Source of the DNA: an uncultured Ardenticatenia bacterium
Lineage (GTDB): Bacteria; Chloroflexota; Anaerolineae; Promineifilales; Promineifilaceae
DNA: 8,441 nucleotides
Reading direction: 5' to 3'
Assembly (NCBI GenBank): GCA_937858165.1
Contig: CALLZA010000559.1
Span: 1-8,441 of the forward strand
Shown here: positions 1 through 6,572 of the stretch, piece by piece
Layout: the number at the start of each line of letters is the position of its first letter
Numbering within the stretch: position 1 is the stretch's first letter
Made by a program: the position numbers and the translations under genes
Notes under the pieces: model-generated
What the model saw: only the letters and a program-made list of their open reading frames with translations
The model's database searches: none
Told to the model about the DNA's origin: nothing

Positions 1-151
1 CTTGATCCTGGACCATTGCTCTATCTTTTTTGTTGGCTGCGATACTGTATCCGGTGTCTGCGCGTTTGGTGTATCTCATGTGCAGTGTGTCTTATTCTAC
101 TCGTTCTGATCTCAGCCGCCCGCCCCCACGATAATCCCTCGTGTTTTTTTT
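1..151. other. non-genomic noise outside the left adapter
   Basis: This stretch lies outside the outer end of the Illumina P5 oligo, where a library molecule has no further sequence. It ends in T8 at 144-151; read on the other strand, that is adapter end, then a poly-A run, then random-looking bases. This is the usual result of reading past the end of a short fragment. Its composition is mixed and unlike the GC-rich insert, and I recognise no gene in it. It should be trimmed and not treated as genome. Confidence 0.85.
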
Positions 152-221
152 AATGATACGGCGACCACCGAGATCTACACTAGATCGCTCGTCGGCAGCG
201 TCAGATGTGTATAAGAGACAG
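152..221 (+). other. Illumina P5 + i5 index + Nextera Read 1 adapter (artifact)
   Basis: Positions 152-180 match the 29-nt P5 flow-cell sequence exactly. Positions 181-188 are TAGATCGC, the Nextera i5 index 501. Positions 189-202 are TCGTCGGCAGCGTC and 203-221 are AGATGTGTATAAGAGACAG, the Tn5 mosaic end used by Nextera tagmentation. The order and spacing are exactly those of the commercial adapter. Genomic sequence starts at 222. Open frames crossing this block are chimeric. Confidence 0.98.
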
Positions 222-1011
222 GGATGGGCACGGCCAGCAGCCCGGTCAGCACCGGCTGCAATAGTAGTGTCGGCGAGACGAGCGACGCCGGCAGATAGCC
301 CAGGGCGTAGGCCACGGCCATCTGGCCGCCGACCTGGACGAAGAGGCCCAGCCCGATCAGGTAGAGGTAGGCACGTAGCGAGTAGCCGGTCAGTGGTTGG
401 CCCAGGGCGCGGGCGATGAGGGCCAGGGCGATGGCCGAGCCGACGGCCGACAGCCAGAACGAGGTCAGCGTATTGAGCCGCTGCCGGCTGCGCTGGACAA
501 CGAGGAAGTAGCCGCCGTAGAACATGCCCGACAGGATACCGAAGAACGTGCCCAGGCCGACGTCGTTGAGTGCGTCCACGCCGAGGATGACCGCCGCGCC
601 GCCGATGGCGACCGCCAGCCCCACCCAGAACAGGCGGCCCGGCCGCTCGCCGAAGAAGAAGATTGCCCCCAGGCCGACCCAGATGGGCGCGGTATTGCCC
701 ATGAGCGTCGGGTTGGTCGCGCCGCTGATGAGGATGCCGGTGTTCCAGAAGAACAGGTCACCGGCAAAGAATAGACCGGCCAGAATGGCGATGAGCGTTT
801 CGCGGCGGGCGGGGCGGCCGTCGCGGGCGATGCCGCGGCCGAACGGCGCGATCAGCAAGACCGCGGCCACGGCCATGCGGTAGAAGCCGGCCACCGCCCC
901 CGGCGCGCCGGCCAGGCTGACGAAGATGCCGGAGAAGCCCATGCCCAGCAGCCCCAATAACAGGACGATCATAGCGCGGGTGCGGGCAGTCTGGGCGTGG
1001 TCTTGTTCCAT
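222..1011 (-). CDS. EamA/DMT-family transporter, C-terminus missing
   Basis: Inner-membrane permease of the drug/metabolite transporter superfamily; substrate unknown (family members export amino acids, metabolites or drugs). Two EamA repeats are visible. Counting from the chosen Met, membrane helices lie near residues 14-34, 39-57, 73-90, 102-122, 127-145, 151-171, 181-201, 214-233 and 236-257. The motif NPTLMGNTAPIW (100-111) and the loop GERPGRLFW (121-129) are typical of repeat one. Repeat two reaches LLLQPVLTGLLAVPI and then meets the adapter, so the conserved GE motif and the tenth helix are lost; about 263 residues remain of a usual 290-300. The start at 1011 (MEQDHAQTAR) is preferred over an upstream Met at 1086, because the upstream extension is not membrane-like and overlaps the likely promoter. 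The gene is divergent from the SDR gene. The truncation is technical and is not evidence of a pseudogene. Confidence 0.88.
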
Positions 1012-1057
1012 ACGTGGGTCGTGTCCTCGGTGCGGGCGGCGCTTGGCCGGGAGAGCA

Positions 1058-1086
1058 CTTATACCGCAGGCGGCGGCGGCGGGCAA
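1058..1086 (-). promoter_or_regulatory. candidate sigma70 promoter for the EamA gene
   Basis: On the minus strand, TTGCCC (1086-1081) is followed by a 17-nt spacer and TATAAG (1063-1058). The spacing is ideal, the -35 keeps the TTG core, and the -10 matches five of six consensus bases. Transcription would begin near 1051, giving a leader of about 40 nt before the start at 1011. It would also exclude the upstream Met at 1086 as a start. This is consensus matching only. Confidence 0.5.
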
Positions 1087-1174
1087 CCGTCACATGAAAG
1101 AGTTCAGCGCCAGGCTATAAAGACGCCGGGCAAAGGCAAACTGGACGAAGGCTCATCGGATGCATCGCGCAAAC

Positions 1175-1183
1175 TGCTATAAT
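1175..1183 (+). promoter_or_regulatory. extended -10 promoter for the SDR gene
   Basis: TGCTATAAT carries a perfect TATAAT (1178-1183) and the upstream TGn of an extended -10 element. No good -35 lies at 17 nt (the bases there are ATCGGA), which fits extended -10 promoters that need little -35 contact. In such a GC-rich spacer a perfect TATAAT stands out. Transcription would start near 1190, leaving a leader of about 110 nt before the SDR start that contains the hairpin at 1203-1244. Confidence 0.5.
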
Positions 1184-1202
1184 GTCATACGTTTGTAGTC
1201 GA

Positions 1203-1244
1203 GCGCTTCAGCGCGTTCTTCGGCCGGGGAGCGCGCTCAAGCGC
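1203..1244 (+). promoter_or_regulatory. leader hairpin upstream of the SDR gene
   Basis: GCGCTTCAGCGCGTTC (1203-1218) pairs with GAGCGCGCTCAAGCGC (1229-1244) over 16 positions, with one C/C mismatch and one G-U pair. The stem can be extended inward by pairs 1219/1228, 1220/1227 and 1221/1226 around a GGCC loop. No T-run follows, so it is not a classic intrinsic terminator. It sits about 20 nt after the -10 element and therefore near the 5' end of the predicted mRNA. It could stabilise the transcript or bind a regulator; the function is unknown. Confidence 0.45.
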
Positions 1245-1299
1245 AGGACTATGAACGAGAGGCGCTAGACTAAGAACCGGTTGGTTAAGGAGTGCCGTG

Positions 1300-2031
1300 A
1301 TGGGTGAACTATTGAAGGACAAGGTAGCCGTGGTGACCGGGGCCAGCCGGGGCATCGGCGAGGCAACGGCGCTGACGCTGGCCCAGGCCGGGGCCGACGT
1401 GGTCGTGACGGCACGGAACGGCGACGAACTGGCCGCCCTGGCCGAGCGGCTGGCGCGGATGGAGGTGGCGGCGCTGCCCGTGGCTGCTGATTTGACCCGC
1501 GAAGAGGACGTGGATCGGCTGCGCGACGCGGCGCTGGCACGCTTCGGCCGGGTCGACATCCTGATCAACAACGCCGGCGTCGGCAAGTACGGCCCACTGG
1601 CGTCCCTCTCGGCCGCCGACTACGACTGGATGATGAACACCAATATGCGCAGCAGCTTCCTCTGCACGGCGGCCTTCTTGCCGGGGATGCTGGCGCGGCG
1701 GCAGGGTTGGGTGGTCTTCGTCTCGTCCGTCGCCGGGCTGAAGGGGCTGCCCCACGAGAGCGTCTATTGTGCTACGAAGTTTGCCCAGATGGGCTTTGCC
1801 CAGGCGCTCGACTATGAGACACGCGAACAGGGCGTCAAGGTCAGCGTTGTTGCGCCGGGTGGCGTGGGCACGCACTTCGCCTTCGGCACGGGACGCACGC
1901 CGGGCGACCCCATGCTCGACGCGATGATGGACGCCAAGGACGTGGCCGAAGCCGTCCTCTTCGCGGTCACCCAGCCGCCGAAGGTGCGCGTGTTCCTGAT
2001 CGGGATGCGGCCGATGTCGGAAGCACTTTAG
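1300..2031 (+). CDS. short-chain dehydrogenase/reductase (SDR, classical type)
   Basis: NAD(P)H-dependent cytoplasmic oxidoreductase with a Rossmann fold; 243 residues, the normal length for classical SDRs. The cofactor motif TGASRGIG is at residues 13-20, D64 contacts adenine in the usual ADLT setting, and NNAG is at 90-93. The catalytic tetrad is N115, S143, Y156 and K160 (YCATK). VAPGGVGT follows in the place of the family's PG motif. R17 and R39 (TARN) after the second strand favour NADPH over NADH. The AAGGAG at 1287-1292 lies 7 nt before the ATG at 1300, so this start is preferred to the in-frame GTG at 1297. The overall look is FabG-like, but there is no fatty-acid gene context, so the substrate cannot be given. 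A 121-bp spacer separates it from the next gene. Confidence 0.93.
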   Translation: MGELLKDKVAVVTGASRGIGEATALTLAQAGADVVVTARNGDELAALAERLARMEVAALPVAADLTREEDVDRLRDAALARFGRVDILINNAGVGKYGPLASLSAADYDWMMNTNMRSSFLCTAAFLPGMLARRQGWVVFVSSVAGLKGLPHESVYCATKFAQMGFAQALDYETREQGVKVSVVAPGGVGTHFAFGTGRTPGDPMLDAMMDAKDVAEAVLFAVTQPPKVRVFLIGMRPMSEAL

Positions 2032-2038
2032 GACGACA

Positions 2039-2130
2039 GCCGACGGTCGACGGCCGACCGCCGCAAGAAAGAGTGGCGCATGTAGATGGTTCTTCAGGCC
2101 TCTGGCGGCGGTCGGTCGTCGGTGGTCAGC
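2039..2130. repeat. long imperfect inverted repeat between the SDR and DinB genes
   Basis: The core arms CGACGGCCGACCGCCGC (2048-2064) and GCGGCGGTCGGTCGTCG (2105-2121) are complementary over 17 bases with one G-U pair. Weaker pairing extends outward to 2039 and 2130, giving arms of about 26 nt with two mismatches. The loop is 40 nt (2065-2104) and contains a small AAGAA/TTCTT pairing. The right arm reads as a degenerate GTCGGTCGTCGGTGGTC simple repeat. No T-run follows, so an ordinary intrinsic terminator is unlikely. It may be an mRNA-processing or attenuating structure, or a dispersed intergenic repeat. Confidence 0.6.
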
Positions 2131-2152
2131 GGTCATTATAGGAGCAGGAACA

Positions 2153-2611
2153 ATGGAACAGCTATTCAGTGACATGCAGGAGCGACTCGAGACGTTGTAC
2201 AAGGCCATCGAGACGGCCGTGGCCGATCTGCCGGCCGAGGCGCTGGACTGGAAGCCGGCGACGGACATGAACTCCGTCGCCGTCCTGCTAACCCACACCG
2301 CTGGAGCGTTGCGCTACTGGGTGGGTGACGTGGCCGGTGGCAAGCCGTCGGGGCGCGTGCGCTCACAGGAGTTCGAGATGCGCGACGTGGACGCGGCCGA
2401 GTTGATGGCGCGGCTGCGGGCGGCGCTCGACTTCGCCGGTGAGGTGCTGGGCGAGTTGGACGCGGCCACTCTGGGCGAGACACGCACGATGGGCCAGAAG
2501 GACGAAAGCCACAGCGTCGGCTGGGCGCTGCTCCATGGGCTGGAGCATACGGCCATTCACACCGGCCACATCCAGATCACGCGGCAGTTGTGGGATCAGC
2601 GCAGCGGGTAG
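2153..2611 (+). CDS. DinB-family protein (four-helix bundle, putative metal-binding)
   Basis: A 152-residue protein of the DinB/DUF664-like superfamily, which includes metal-dependent thiol transferases and many uncharacterised members. The predicted fold is a four-helix bundle. The three-histidine metal site typical of the family appears as H48 in LLTHTAG and H132 plus H136 in GLEHTAIHTGHIQITRQLW, close to the C-terminus. DWKP (32-35) is also common in the family. GGAG at 2141-2144, 8 nt before the ATG, supports this start. There is no signal peptide, so it is probably cytoplasmic. It lies 24 nt upstream of a methyltransferase gene and close to a second DinB-like gene, so the three are probably transcribed together. 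The substrate is unknown, and DNA-damage inducibility cannot be assumed from the family name. Confidence 0.88.
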   Translation: MEQLFSDMQERLETLYKAIETAVADLPAEALDWKPATDMNSVAVLLTHTAGALRYWVGDVAGGKPSGRVRSQEFEMRDVDAAELMARLRAALDFAGEVLGELDAATLGETRTMGQKDESHSVGWALLHGLEHTAIHTGHIQITRQLWDQRSG

Positions 2612-2635
2612 AGCAGAAGCAGGAGACGAGCGCGG

Positions 2636-3424
2636 ATGTCAACGAATGATGTAGTTCGGCGGGCGTGGGAGGCCAACGCCGCCCACTGGGACGATTATAT
2701 GGGCGCGACGGGCAACGACTTCGTCAACCTGCTCGTCTGGCCGGCCACGCAGCGGCTGCTCGGCCTGCAGCCGGGAGAGCACATGCTCGACGTGGCCTGC
2801 GGCAATGGCCTCTACGCCCTGCGACTGGCCGACATGGGGGCGCACGTCACCGCGTTTGACTTCTCGGCGGCGCTGATCGAGCGCGCTCGCGCCCGCTCGG
2901 CCGCCCATGCCGGGCTTATCGCCTATCACGTGCTCGATGCGACCGACCTGAGCGCGCTGCTGGCGTTGGGCGAAGGGCAGTACGACGCGGCGATGTGCAA
3001 CATGGCCCTGTTCGATATGGCCGACATCGCGCCGCTGGCCGCGGGGCTGGCGCGGCTGCTACGACCGGGTGGCCGCTTCGTCTTCTCGGTCATGCACCCG
3101 TGCTTCAACGGGTTGCACGCGACGTTCGTGGCCGAGGGGCACGACGACGGCCGCCGCCTCACAACACGCTATGGCCTGCGTCTGTCGCGCTACCTCACGC
3201 CGTTCACGGCCGAGGGGATCGCCATCCGCGGCCAACCGGAGCCGCAACTCTACTTCCACCGGCCGCTGGGCGAGCTGCTCCAGCCGTTCCTGAGCGCCGG
3301 GTTCGCCCTCGACGCGTTGGAGGAGGCCGCCTTTCCGCCCGGCTATCAGCCGGAGAAGCAGACGTCGTGGGGCGGCAACTACAGCGAGTTTCCTCCGGTG
3401 CTGGTGGCACGGCTCAAGAGATAG
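2636..3424 (+). CDS. class I SAM-dependent methyltransferase
   Basis: Cytoplasmic enzyme of 262 residues that transfers a methyl group from S-adenosylmethionine, probably to a small molecule. Motif I is LDVACGNG (51-58), and the acidic residue ending strand 2 is D75 in VTAFDFS. The adenine-contact motif is D101-A102, then YDAAMCNMALFDM (116-128) and LLRPGGRFVFSVMHPCF (141-157). The HPCF signature after strand 5 recurs in a group of uncharacterised UbiE-like methyltransferases. The C-terminal third (160-262) should form the substrate lid and ends in WGGNYSEFPPVLVARLK. AGGAG (2621-2625) precedes the ATG by 10 nt. It sits between two DinB-like genes, 24 nt after one and about 44 nt before the other, which suggests a shared pathway. 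No recognisable tRNA, rRNA or quinone specificity. Confidence 0.9.
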   Translation: MSTNDVVRRAWEANAAHWDDYMGATGNDFVNLLVWPATQRLLGLQPGEHMLDVACGNGLYALRLADMGAHVTAFDFSAALIERARARSAAHAGLIAYHVLDATDLSALLALGEGQYDAAMCNMALFDMADIAPLAAGLARLLRPGGRFVFSVMHPCFNGLHATFVAEGHDDGRRLTTRYGLRLSRYLTPFTAEGIAIRGQPEPQLYFHRPLGELLQPFLSAGFALDALEEAAFPPGYQPEKQTSWGGNYSEFPPVLVARLKR

Positions 3425-3438
3425 AACGCGCGTGGGCG

Positions 3439-3456
3439 CGGATAGACACGGATAGA
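3439..3456. repeat. short direct repeat CGGATAGA with 10-nt period
   Basis: CGGATAGA occurs at 3439-3446 and again at 3449-3456, within the 44-nt spacer between the methyltransferase and the second DinB-like gene. The context GCGGATAGACACGGATAGA resembles the ACACGGAT-type short repeats I recall from intergenic DNA of several GC-rich bacteria. The second copy ends just before the Shine-Dalgarno GGAG (3458-3461). It may be filler or a weak protein site; nothing more can be said. Confidence 0.45.
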
Positions 3457-3468
3457 TGGAGTAAGATG

Positions 3469-3978
3469 ATGACAGAGCAGATCAGCAAGACGGAGTTGAT
3501 GGATCGCATTACCGCTGGCTATGAGGCGCTGGAGCGGGTACTGCGCGGGTTGGACGACGCGCAACTCAGCCGCTCCGGCTCTGATGAGGGCTGGGCGATC
3601 AAGGATCACCTCTTCCACCTGGCCGCATGGGAGCGGGGTATTGCCTGGCTACTCGGCCGGCGGTCGCGCACCGAAGGCATGGAGATCACGGCCGAAGAGT
3701 GGTATACTCTAACAATGGATCAGGTCAACGATCTGGTCTATCGGCGCAATCGTGAACGGCCAGCGGCCGAGGCGTTGACTGCCTTCCGCGAGGCCCATCG
3801 GGAGATGCTCGATGCGCTGGCCCCCCTGAGCGATGCCGATTTGCAGCGCCCTTACGAGGCGTATGGGGAAGGTGGGGGGCGTTCGGCCGACCGCCCAATT
3901 ATCGGCTGGATCATCGGTGACACCTACGCGCATTACGAGGAGCACCTGACGTACTTGCAGGCGATTCTCACTGCGTAG
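3469..3978 (+). CDS. DinB superfamily protein, ClbS/DfsB (DUF1706)-like
   Basis: A 169-residue predicted four-helix protein of the DinB superfamily that most resembles the ClbS/DfsB branch. ClbS itself protects colibactin producers by opening the toxin's cyclopropane, but most relatives have no known substrate. The hallmark GWAIKDHLFHLAAWE is at 41-55, with H50 at the position of the first metal-site histidine. Near the C-terminus TYAHYEEHL (152-160) supplies H155 and H159. The spacing matches the three-histidine layout of the other DinB-like protein in this cluster, but overall similarity between the two is low. GGAG at 3458-3461 lies 7 nt before the ATG at 3469 and only 4 nt before an adjacent in-frame ATG at 3466, so 3469 is preferred. 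A long in-frame upstream extension exists but overlaps the methyltransferase gene and is spurious. Confidence 0.86.
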   Translation: MTEQISKTELMDRITAGYEALERVLRGLDDAQLSRSGSDEGWAIKDHLFHLAAWERGIAWLLGRRSRTEGMEITAEEWYTLTMDQVNDLVYRRNRERPAAEALTAFREAHREMLDALAPLSDADLQRPYEAYGEGGGRSADRPIIGWIIGDTYAHYEEHLTYLQAILTA

Positions 3979-4010
3979 CGCCCACCACCGCAGCCGGGGA
4001 GCCATTTTTT

Positions 4011-6482
4011 GTGACCGCTGAAACACCCGTTGTCGAAAAGCCCAAGCGAGACGCGTCGGTTGGTTCGCCGACCCAGGCGCGAGTTCGCAATCAACGTGCT
4101 CTGGCTGTCCTGTCACTCCTGGTTCTGTTCGCTGGCCTCATCTGGCTGAGTATGGCGTCGCTGAGCGCCGTCCCGGACGTCGTGCCCGCCGCGGCGTCGC
4201 CGCTTGTCTTCTCAGCCGAACGAGCGATGGTCGATCTGCGCGTCATCGCCGCTGCGCCGCGCCCGGTTGGTTCGGCGGCCAATGGTGCAATTGGCGACTA
4301 CCTGATGACGCAGATCGCCGCCCTCGGCCTGTCGCCGCAACTCCAGTCCAGCCACGTCTTCCGCCACACGCCCGGCTTCCCCGAAGCGCACGTGATGGCG
4401 GTTGAGAACGTGCTGGTGCGCATACCCGGCAGTGACCCCGGCGGCAAGGCGCTGCTCGTCTCCGGCCACTACGACTCGGTCGGCACCTCGCCCGGCGCGA
4501 CCGATTGCGCTATGTGTACGGTGACGGTGCTGGAGACGCTGCGGGCGGTGGTGGCCGCGGCCGACGCGGGCCAACCGTTGCGCAACGACGTCATCTTCCT
4601 CTTCACCGATGCCGAGGAGATCGGCGTGGCCGGGGCCAGCGGCTTCATGAGCGACCATCCCTGGGCGGCCGACGTGGGGCTGTCGCTCGTCTTCGAAGGG
4701 CTGGGCAGCGACGGCGCGCCGCTGCTCTACATCAGCGGCCCTGACTCCGGCGCGATCACGGCCGAGGCGTTGAATGCCCTGGAAGCGGGCACGCGCTTCC
4801 CGTTGGCCAGTTCATTCCTCCATGAGTTCATGTGGGCGGTGGCCGGCAACACCGGTTCCGACCTCGACGCCTTTGTCGAGGGCGCGCCGGGGCTGGCCTT
4901 CATCTACCTGTCGCTGGAGACGGTTGCCAACTACCACTCCTCGGCCGACAGCGTCGCCGCGCTCGACCCGCGCAGCGTGCAGGGGATGGGCGATTTCGCG
5001 CTGGCGATGACCCGCTACTTCGGCGATCGGCCGCTGGCCGACTTGCCGCAAGAGCCGAACCTGGTCATGTTTCCCCTGGCGCCGGGGGTGGTGGCCCGCT
5101 ATTCGAGCCGGCTGGCGCTGCCGTTGGCGGTGCTGGCGGCCGTTCTGCTGGTGGCGTGGCTAATCATTGGCCTGAGGCGCGGCCGCATGACGTGGCGGGG
5201 AGTGCTGGTGGCGTTGGCCGTCTGGCTGCCGATCATGCTCAGCGCCGTGCTGGTGGTTTCGCTGGTCTGGTGGCTGGTGCGGCTGCTGTCGCCGGGCCTG
5301 CATAACTTCACCGCCGGCGGCTGGTGGGGTTCCGGGTTCCATCTGGCCGCTGCGCTGGGGCTGGCGTTGGCCGTGGCCGTGGCCTGGCGGGCGCTGCTCC
5401 GCAAGGTCACAGTGATCGAGTTGTTGGGCGGGTGGCTGGTGTGGTGGGCACTGCTGGCGTTGCTGACGGCCGCGGCGCTGCCCGGTCTGAGCTACCTCTT
5501 CGTCTGGCCGCTGCTGGCCGGCGCACTGGTGGGGCTGCTGGTCGCCCTGCGGCCCGCCAACGATTGGCTGCCCCCCGTGGCGGCGGCGGTCGTGGCCCTG
5601 GTGCTGGCCGCGCCGGTGGCGGCGTGGCTGTGGATCTACACCGGGCGGGCTGAGGCCATGATGGGCTTGCCGATGGCGGCGCTGCCGGTCGTGTTTTGCC
5701 TGCCGGCGCTGATGGTGGCGCTGCTGGCCGTGGAGAGCGTGGCCGGCCCGGCGCGGCGGCCGGCGGCGCGCGGCCGATGGGGACTTGTGGCCCTGGCGCT
5801 GGCGGCGCTGTCGCTGGTCTTGTTCGCCGTACCCGGGTTCAGCCGACCATCGGCCGAGCGCCCGTGGTTCAACACCGTCGTCTACGACGCGCGACCGGGC
5901 CAGAACGAGGCGCATTGGGTGACGTTCAACGACTCTCGTATGGGGCGCGGCGTCGGTCAGCAGCTCGACGAATGGACAAGCCAGTTCTTCGCCGCCGGGG
6001 CCGAGGCGACAACGTTCGACCCGTGGCTGCTGACCCGCAGCGACACGCCCTACCCGGCGCTGCGTTCGGCCGCGCCGGTCGTGGCCCTGCCGCACTCGAC
6101 GATCACTGCCGCGGGGCCGGTGGAGGCCACGCGGCTGTTGGTGGCCCGGCCGCCCGAGGCGGGGTTGACGCGGCTGGTGGTGAAGTCGGCCGCGCCGCTG
6201 TCGGCTATCACGTTCGACGGACGGGTGCTTGATCTCGGCGGAACGCAGCCGACGGAGTACACCTTCCTGGTCATCGGCCGAGCCGACGAGGTGACGCTCG
6301 ACCTGACGACGACCGGCCCCGGCGCGCTGTCGATCGACGTGCTCGACCGGCTGACGACGAATGTGATGACCGTTGCCGAACAGGGTGGGCTGGCGGTCAC
6401 GCCGCGCCCGGCGTGGATGGCCACCGCGCCGGCGTCGGATACGGGCGATAGTGCGCTGGTGACGACGACGTTCCAGCGTTAA
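4011..6482 (+). CDS. membrane-anchored M28 zinc metallopeptidase, ERMP1/Pff1-like
   Basis: An 823-residue putative zinc aminopeptidase of peptidase family M28. One N-terminal helix (about 31-50) anchors the catalytic domain, which should lie outside the cytoplasm. The dinuclear zinc site is complete: H153 and D155 in SGHYDSV, bridging D165 in SPGATDCAMC, E202 (general base) and E203 in TDAEEIG, E229 in FEGLGSDG and H309 in NYHSSADS. A membrane block follows with eight predicted helices near 367-387, 397-425, 440-460, 468-490, 491-511, 521-541, 553-575 and 589-608. A soluble, mostly beta-looking C-terminal domain spans about 615-823. This order matches eukaryotic ERMP1/Fxna and vacuolar Pff1. 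The start is GTG at 4011 with GGGGAG (3996-4001) 9 nt upstream. It is 32 nt after the second DinB-like gene. Substrate unknown; peptide turnover outside the membrane is an inference. Confidence 0.9.
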   Translation: MTAETPVVEKPKRDASVGSPTQARVRNQRALAVLSLLVLFAGLIWLSMASLSAVPDVVPAAASPLVFSAERAMVDLRVIAAAPRPVGSAANGAIGDYLMTQIAALGLSPQLQSSHVFRHTPGFPEAHVMAVENVLVRIPGSDPGGKALLVSGHYDSVGTSPGATDCAMCTVTVLETLRAVVAAADAGQPLRNDVIFLFTDAEEIGVAGASGFMSDHPWAADVGLSLVFEGLGSDGAPLLYISGPDSGAITAEALNALEAGTRFPLASSFLHEFMWAVAGNTGSDLDAFVEGAPGLAFIYLSLETVANYHSSADSVAALDPRSVQGMGDFALAMTRYFGDRPLADLPQEPNLVMFPLAPGVVARYSSRLALPLAVLAAVLLVAWLIIGLRRGRMTWRGVLVALAVWLPIMLSAVLVVSLVWWLVRLLSPGLHNFTAGGWWGSGFHLAAALGLALAVAVAWRALLRKVTVIELLGGWLVWWALLALLTAAALPGLSYLFVWPLLAGALVGLLVALRPANDWLPPVAAAVVALVLAAPVAAWLWIYTGRAEAMMGLPMAALPVVFCLPALMVALLAVESVAGPARRPAARGRWGLVALALAALSLVLFAVPGFSRPSAERPWFNTVVYDARPGQNEAHWVTFNDSRMGRGVGQQLDEWTSQFFAAGAEATTFDPWLLTRSDTPYPALRSAAPVVALPHSTITAAGPVEATRLLVARPPEAGLTRLVVKSAAPLSAITFDGRVLDLGGTQPTEYTFLVIGRADEVTLDLTTTGPGALSIDVLDRLTTNVMTVAEQGGLAVTPRPAWMATAPASDTGDSALVTTTFQR

Positions 6483-6572
6483 CGCTTATTGTCGATCATC
6501 TTCGCGCTATTTGGTCATTTTGCCTCAATCCCGCTAAACTCCCGCCCACAAATGTGGCCAACAAGTGCCGTG

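Noticed and set aside
1071..1080. CGG triplet run upstream of the EamA gene
   Set aside because: It is too short to call a repeat element in DNA of this composition.
1012..1086. Upstream Met extending the EamA protein by 25 residues
   Set aside because: The extra residues are Ala/Arg/Pro-rich, not conserved in style, and overlap the likely promoter, so the start at 1011 is preferred.
1309..2298. 329-residue minus-strand frame
   Set aside because: It lies opposite the SDR gene and the start of the DinB gene, has an R/H-rich composition and no recognisable motif or ribosome site.
2995..3468. Upstream extension of the second DinB-like frame
   Set aside because: It overlaps the methyltransferase in another frame and is low-complexity. 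A good ribosome site places the start at 3469.
5160..6095. 311-residue minus-strand frame
   Set aside because: It is antisense to the M28 membrane segment, very rich in Q, R, H and P, with no domain pattern.
6475..6486. Perfect palindrome AGCGTTAACGCT over the M28 stop codon
   Set aside because: It has no loop and no T-run, so it is not a terminator. A 12-bp palindrome can arise by chance.
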